From assembly GCA_000961655.1 (NCBI GenBank), contig LADR01000010.1, positions 1 through 64,000 on the forward strand: 64,000 bases of DNA, written 5' to 3'. Of this stretch, positions 60,750 through 64,000 are shown one piece after another. How positions within the stretch are numbered: position 1 is the first letter of the stretch; the number at the start of each line of letters is the position of its first letter. The stretch comes from Desulfatitalea sp. BRH_c12. Its GTDB lineage: Bacteria; Desulfobacterota; Desulfobacteria; Desulfobacterales; Desulfosarcinaceae. The notes below the pieces were generated by a model. That model was given only the letters and a program-made list of their open reading frames with translations. It made no database searches and was not told where the DNA came from. The translations under genes were made by a program, and so were the position numbers.

Positions 60750-62828
60750 TTAGTCAGCGAGGTGCGCAACCACCAGTTCGGACAGATCAATGGCTTCCAT
60801 CTTGCCTTCCAAACCGGCCACCTTGATGGCGTCTTCCATGTTGACCAGACAGAACGGACACGCCGTGACGATCACATTGGCACCGGCCTCCTCCGCCATC
60901 TTGACGCGCAGCACACCCATTCGCTGTTCTTCTTCCGGTTCATAGAACAGCATCAGTCCACCGCCACCGCAGCAGAACGAGCGGTCTTTACAGCGCTTCA
61001 TATCCACACGGCGCATCCCCGGAATCGCATCCAGGACTTCACGCGGGTCATCATAAACACCGTTATGGCGGCCCAGATAGCATGGATCATGGTAGGTGTA
61101 AACCTTGTCCCCGTTCACGCTCGGCTTGAAATGCAAAAGCCCCTTGCGGACCTGTTTGGCCAGGAACTGGCTGATGTGCTCGACCGGCGGCAAGTCTTCG
61201 TAGTCGTTTTTCAGCGCGTTGAGTGTATGCGGGTCGGCGGTCACGATCCTGGTCGCGCCGGATTCCTGAATCATTTCGGTATTGTGCTCACGCAGACTCT
61301 GAAAAAGCATCTCCTCGCCGAAACGTCGTACTTCATGACCACTATCTTTTTCACCTTTGCCCAGGATGCCGAAGTCGACGCCCGCCCGGTGCAGGAGGGT
61401 AGCCGTGGCACAGCCGATGGACTGCATGCGGTCGTCAAAAGAGGTGATGCTATCGACAAAGAAGAGTACATCGGTCGTATCACCGCCTTCCAGCAGTTTG
61501 ACCGACACTTCGCTGTCCAGTTGCTTGATCCACTCGCCGCGCTTTTTCTCCATTTTACCCCAGGGATTGCCGCGCTTCTCGATGGCGCTGAGCGGCTTCT
61601 GCAACGATTGGGGGACCATGCCTTCATCAACCATGCCGCGACGCAAATCCACGATCTTGTCGATGTATTCGATACCGACCGGGCACTCCTGCTCGCAGGC
61701 GCCGCAAGTGGTGCAGGACCAGATTTCATCCTCTTCATAGGTAGTGCCGATCAACGGCGCTTTTTCAACCTTCGACGGCCCGAAGAAGGGGTGGCGGCCG
61801 AAAACCAGCTGGCGCCCCTTGATGGAAATGAAACGTGGGGACAAGGGACGTCCAACGGCGTTCGCCGGACAGTTGTCAGAGCAGCGACCGCAATCCACAC
61901 AGGAATAAAAATGCAGAATGTGGCGCCAGGTAAAATCTTCCAGATTCTTGACGCCGAACGATTCCAGGTTGTCTAATTGGTCGTTGCTCACGCCGTAGCG
62001 CACCGGCTTGATATTGCCGCGGCGCACACGCATCAGAAAAACGTTGAACAAAGAAGTGACCACGTGAAAGTGTTTGCCAAGGGGCAGAAAGCACAGGAAC
62101 GTAAAAAAGGTCACATCATGCAGAAAATAGGCGGCCGAATGCAGAAACTGCAGTGTGCTCTGAGAGGCGGAGGAAAGAATCAATTCGAAAAACCAGGCCA
62201 GTGTTAACGGCGCCAAGGTGTGCGCCTGCATGCCCTGCTGATTTTGGGCGGCCACCAGGCTGCCCTCGAACAGACTTTCCATGAGCACCAGGGTGCAGAT
62301 CATGCCCAGAACGAAAACAGCCTCGGCCGTGTGGGGTTTTCCGTATTTGGCAGGAACCGCATAGCGGGCCGGCTTGGTGACCAGGCGGCGGTACATGGCC
62401 ATCAGTGCAACCACCAGGACCCAGGTGGCGGCATACGAACGAATGACGCTGTAAACCGCCCCGAAGGTGCCATCCATGAATGGAAAGGAGAAGTCAGCCT
62501 TGATCCCCACGAACATCAGCTCGGTGGAACGCACGGCCAGGATGAGAAAGCCGAAAAAAAGCAAAATGTGGATGACACCCGCCAACATGTAACGCGGTTG
62601 GCGGACCTGCAGCAGCCAGATCTTGAGAACCTGCATCAGTCGCGCAGGGCTTTCCTTCAAGATCTCGCTGACCGGTTTGTCCGGCTGAGCCAAAACCATC
62701 GGCTTCAGGCGCATCACGATCTGGTAAATGAAAAACGTGATACCGGCAACGGGAAGCAGCGTGTAAAAGATGAACGCGGGAATAAATAAAAATGTACTGT
62801 GGGCTGGTGGAATTAACGCGAAGTCCAT
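60750..62828 (-). CDS. Membrane-bound cytochrome b / Fe-S oxidoreductase, probable EtfAB:menaquinone oxidoreductase
   Basis: 692 residues. The N-terminal 250 hold five or six membrane helices of NarI type with histidines for b-heme binding. Then come two 4Fe-4S motifs, CVDCGRCSDNCP and CTTCGACEQECP. The C-terminal part has heterodisulfide-reductase-type CCG elements (DPCYLGRHNG, CCGGGG, TACPFCLVN). This architecture equals the EMO proteins described for syntrophic and sulfate-reducing fatty-acid oxidisers, which oxidise EtfBA and reduce menaquinone. Position just upstream of etfB-etfA on the same strand strongly supports that role. AAAGGAGAAG lies before the ATG. Confidence 0.88.
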   Translation of the reverse strand: MDFALIPPAHSTFLFIPAFIFYTLLPVAGITFFIYQIVMRLKPMVLAQPDKPVSEILKESPARLMQVLKIWLLQVRQPRYMLAGVIHILLFFGFLILAVRSTELMFVGIKADFSFPFMDGTFGAVYSVIRSYAATWVLVVALMAMYRRLVTKPARYAVPAKYGKPHTAEAVFVLGMICTLVLMESLFEGSLVAAQNQQGMQAHTLAPLTLAWFFELILSSASQSTLQFLHSAAYFLHDVTFFTFLCFLPLGKHFHVVTSLFNVFLMRVRRGNIKPVRYGVSNDQLDNLESFGVKNLEDFTWRHILHFYSCVDCGRCSDNCPANAVGRPLSPRFISIKGRQLVFGRHPFFGPSKVEKAPLIGTTYEEDEIWSCTTCGACEQECPVGIEYIDKIVDLRRGMVDEGMVPQSLQKPLSAIEKRGNPWGKMEKKRGEWIKQLDSEVSVKLLEGGDTTDVLFFVDSITSFDDRMQSIGCATATLLHRAGVDFGILGKGEKDSGHEVRRFGEEMLFQSLREHNTEMIQESGATRIVTADPHTLNALKNDYEDLPPVEHISQFLAKQVRKGLLHFKPSVNGDKVYTYHDPCYLGRHNGVYDDPREVLDAIPGMRRVDMKRCKDRSFCCGGGGLMLFYEPEEEQRMGVLRVKMAEEAGANVIVTACPFCLVNMEDAIKVAGLEGKMEAIDLSELVVAHLAD

Positions 62829-63283
62829 TTTCCTTTTCTTCTCCTTTGGAAAAAATACCCAATCTACTTAATCCGGGTGCACCGGAATGTTACGTATTCA
62901 GTGTTCGTTAAGGTATTCTGTCGATTTAATCCATTATGCCTTTCTCCGGGAACATGCCTGGGTGGCATGCTGAAGAGAAAGGGGCTAAATGAATGAAGAT
63001 TCATTCACTACTAATACGGCTTATTCCTGTCAAGCAAAAAGTACCTGAAAAAAAGGTGCGATTATGAATAGGAAAAACGCCACTTGCAAGCTTTTTTCGC
63101 GTCCGCCAGGCGCGACGTCGCAGGATGCCGTGCCCGATGCCCAAAAACGAATCTTACTTGACAAAACACTGTTTTCGAACATAAATGTCGGAAATGGCGG
63201 TCCGCTTGGCCCAGCCTTCTCGCCTTAGCACAGTTCGTCTACCCGTTCCACAATGAAATCCATCTACCCAGAAGGAGGTTCAA
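62829..63283. promoter_or_regulatory. Divergent promoter region between the ETF operon and the acyl-CoA ligase gene
   Basis: 455 bp with no gene. It contains a TCCGG-GTGCA-CCGGA hairpin at 62872-62886 (a variant of the leader hairpins), and an FadR-like palindrome at 62990-63007. A good ribosome site (AAGGAGG, 63272-63278) serves the ligase. Confidence 0.6.
62990..63007. promoter_or_regulatory. Perfect palindrome TGAATGA-N4-TCATTCA, FadR(TetR)-type operator candidate
   Basis: TGAATGAAGATTCATTCA is a perfect 7-bp inverted repeat around AGAT. It closely matches the recalled operator of the TetR-type FadR (YsiA) of Bacillus, which controls acyl-CoA ligase, acyl-CoA dehydrogenase and etf genes. 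It lies 162 bp upstream of the oxidoreductase-etfBA operon and 277 bp upstream of the ligase gene, so it could control both. Confidence 0.55.
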
Positions 63284-64000
63284 GTGATTCAGAACGTGAC
63301 GTACAACGAAAAACCGTGGCTAAAACACTATCAGCCCGGGGTACCGGAAACACCGAAATACGAAGATATGTGCCTGCCGGATTTTCTGGACCGTACAGCC
63401 TCGCGCTTTCCCGACAAAACTGCGCTTTGGTTTCAAGGATTCAAACTCAGCTATTCCCAGCTTAAAGACATGGTTGAGCGCTTTGCTGCCTGCCTGTACA
63501 ACTTCGGCATCCGCAAAGGCGATGCGGTCGCCATCCTGCTGCCCAACATCGTGCCTTGTGTGGCAGCCTACTATGCCATTCATCGGCTGGGCGCCATCGC
63601 GGTCATGAACAACCCGCTTTACTCTGATCGCGAACTACAACATCAACTCAATGATTCGAATTCGAAAGTGCTCATCACCCTCGATCTTCTGGCCAACCGC
63701 ATGATCGACTTGCGTCCAAGCACCAAGATCAAGCAGATCGTGGTGACCAGCATCGGCGACTATCTGCCGTTCCCCAAAAGCCTGCTTTTTCCGCTGGTGG
63801 CCAAGAAACAGGGCCTGGCCGCCGATGTTAAACCGGCCCAGGATCTCTATCGCTGGAAAGAACTGATCGCCAAGACGACCCCGAGCTACCCAAAAATCAA
63901 GGTGACCTTTGACGATGTGGCGATGTATCAGTACACCGGCGGGACCACCGGTGTCAGCAAGGGCGCGGTCCTGACCCATGGCAATCTGAGCAAACAGGTG
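63284..64000 (+). CDS. Long-chain acyl-CoA ligase (FadD-like), N-terminal part, cut by the window edge
   Basis: An open frame of 239 codons runs from the GTG at 63284 to the window end. The GTG has AAGGAGG six bases ahead. The translation starts VIQNVTYNEKPWLKHYQPG and includes DKTALWFQGFKLSYSQL, GIRKGDAVAILLPN and the AMP-binding P-loop YTGGTTGVSKGAVLTH close to the edge. This is the usual start of bacterial FadD/LcfB enzymes, which activate fatty acids to acyl-CoA with ATP. The gene diverges from the etf operon and shares the FadR-like site with it. Confidence 0.9.
   Translation, partial: MIQNVTYNEKPWLKHYQPGVPETPKYEDMCLPDFLDRTASRFPDKTALWFQGFKLSYSQLKDMVERFAACLYNFGIRKGDAVAILLPNIVPCVAAYYAIHRLGAIAVMNNPLYSDRELQHQLNDSNSKVLITLDLLANRMIDLRPSTKIKQIVVTSIGDYLPFPKSLLFPLVAKKQGLAADVKPAQDLYRWKELIAKTTPSYPKIKVTFDDVAMYQYTGGTTGVSKGAVLTHGNLSKQV

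Noticed and set aside
60570-61976. 468-codon plus-strand frame.
   Set aside because: Antisense to the oxidoreductase and etfB genes, which carry clear family motifs.
1-64000. tRNA, rRNA or other well-known structured RNA genes and riboswitches.
   Set aside because: I scanned the gaps by eye for T-loop-like sequences, long conserved stems and cobalamin-riboswitch-like boxes and saw none that I could support; a covariance-model search would settle it.

Overview
The window is a bacterial chromosome segment of moderately high G+C. The gene content points to an anaerobic, respiring Gram-negative bacterium, most likely a Desulfobacterota (sulfate-reducer or syntroph, Desulfosarcina/Desulfobacteraceae-like). 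The reasons are an ETF operon joined to a membrane-bound cytochrome b/iron-sulfur ETF:menaquinone oxidoreductase, a biotin-dependent Na+-pumping decarboxylase (OadA/B/G type), a CooC-type nickel-insertion ATPase, SelA, a TamB/TamA pair and many outer-membrane barrels. The taxonomic call is inference; no rRNA gene is present.

Layout. 1-397: dispersed repeat. 398-6844: 3' half of a complex I operon (nuoI-J-K-L-M-N). 6975-13998, plus strand: a CheD-HDOD fusion, selA, a TPR protein with a dead GGDEF-like domain, an FmdB zinc ribbon, hemC and a fused cobA-hemD. 14265-16361: a PilZ protein with a C-terminal acyltransferase-like half. 16362-21405: a second repeat block, two SAM methyltransferases, a frameshifted GYF_2/AIM24 gene, trmO and a GNAT gene. 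21402-25685, minus strand: two glycosyltransferases and a periplasmic 5'-nucleotidase. 25922-34324, minus strand: a seven-gene cell-surface operon of three FilA-like (DUF6160-like) secreted proteins, a C39 peptidase, a SPOR-coiled coil-barrel protein, a FadL-type barrel ending in a SPOR-like module, and a WD40-like beta-propeller. It resembles the poorly studied 'Fil' putative pilus system. A TetR gene diverges from it. 35661-41807: YD-repeat lipoprotein, small barrel, PaaI thioesterase, U32 peptidase-family protein. 42440-47293, plus strand: CooC-like ATPase, Ski2-like helicase, DgkA, PepA. 47337-51295, minus strand: ABM monooxygenase-like protein and the oadG-oadA-oadB set. 51611-58662: tamB-tamA. 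58896-62828: membrane oxidoreductase-etfB-etfA operon. 63284-end: start of a long-chain acyl-CoA ligase.

How it fits together. The right end is a beta-oxidation electron-transfer module: the ligase activates fatty acids, acyl-CoA dehydrogenases encoded elsewhere reduce EtfBA, and the membrane oxidoreductase passes the electrons to menaquinone. A perfect TGAATGA-N4-TCATTCA palindrome between the divergent genes resembles the operator of TetR-type FadR. Complex I and the Na+-pumping decarboxylase supply ion-motive force. hemC/cobA-hemD makes uroporphyrinogen III and precorrin-2 for siroheme, heme and cobalamin.

Unexplained structure. (i) A short stem-loop CCGGC-N3-GCCGG placed 2-5 nt before the Shine-Dalgarno sequence of at least six unrelated genes, always in sense orientation. 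(ii) A dispersed palindromic element family with conserved arms and loops from 0 to about 125 bp (five copies), joined in two copies to 120-bp tandem repeats. (iii) A 48-bp copy of part of a methyltransferase gene lying beside one of these repeat blocks.
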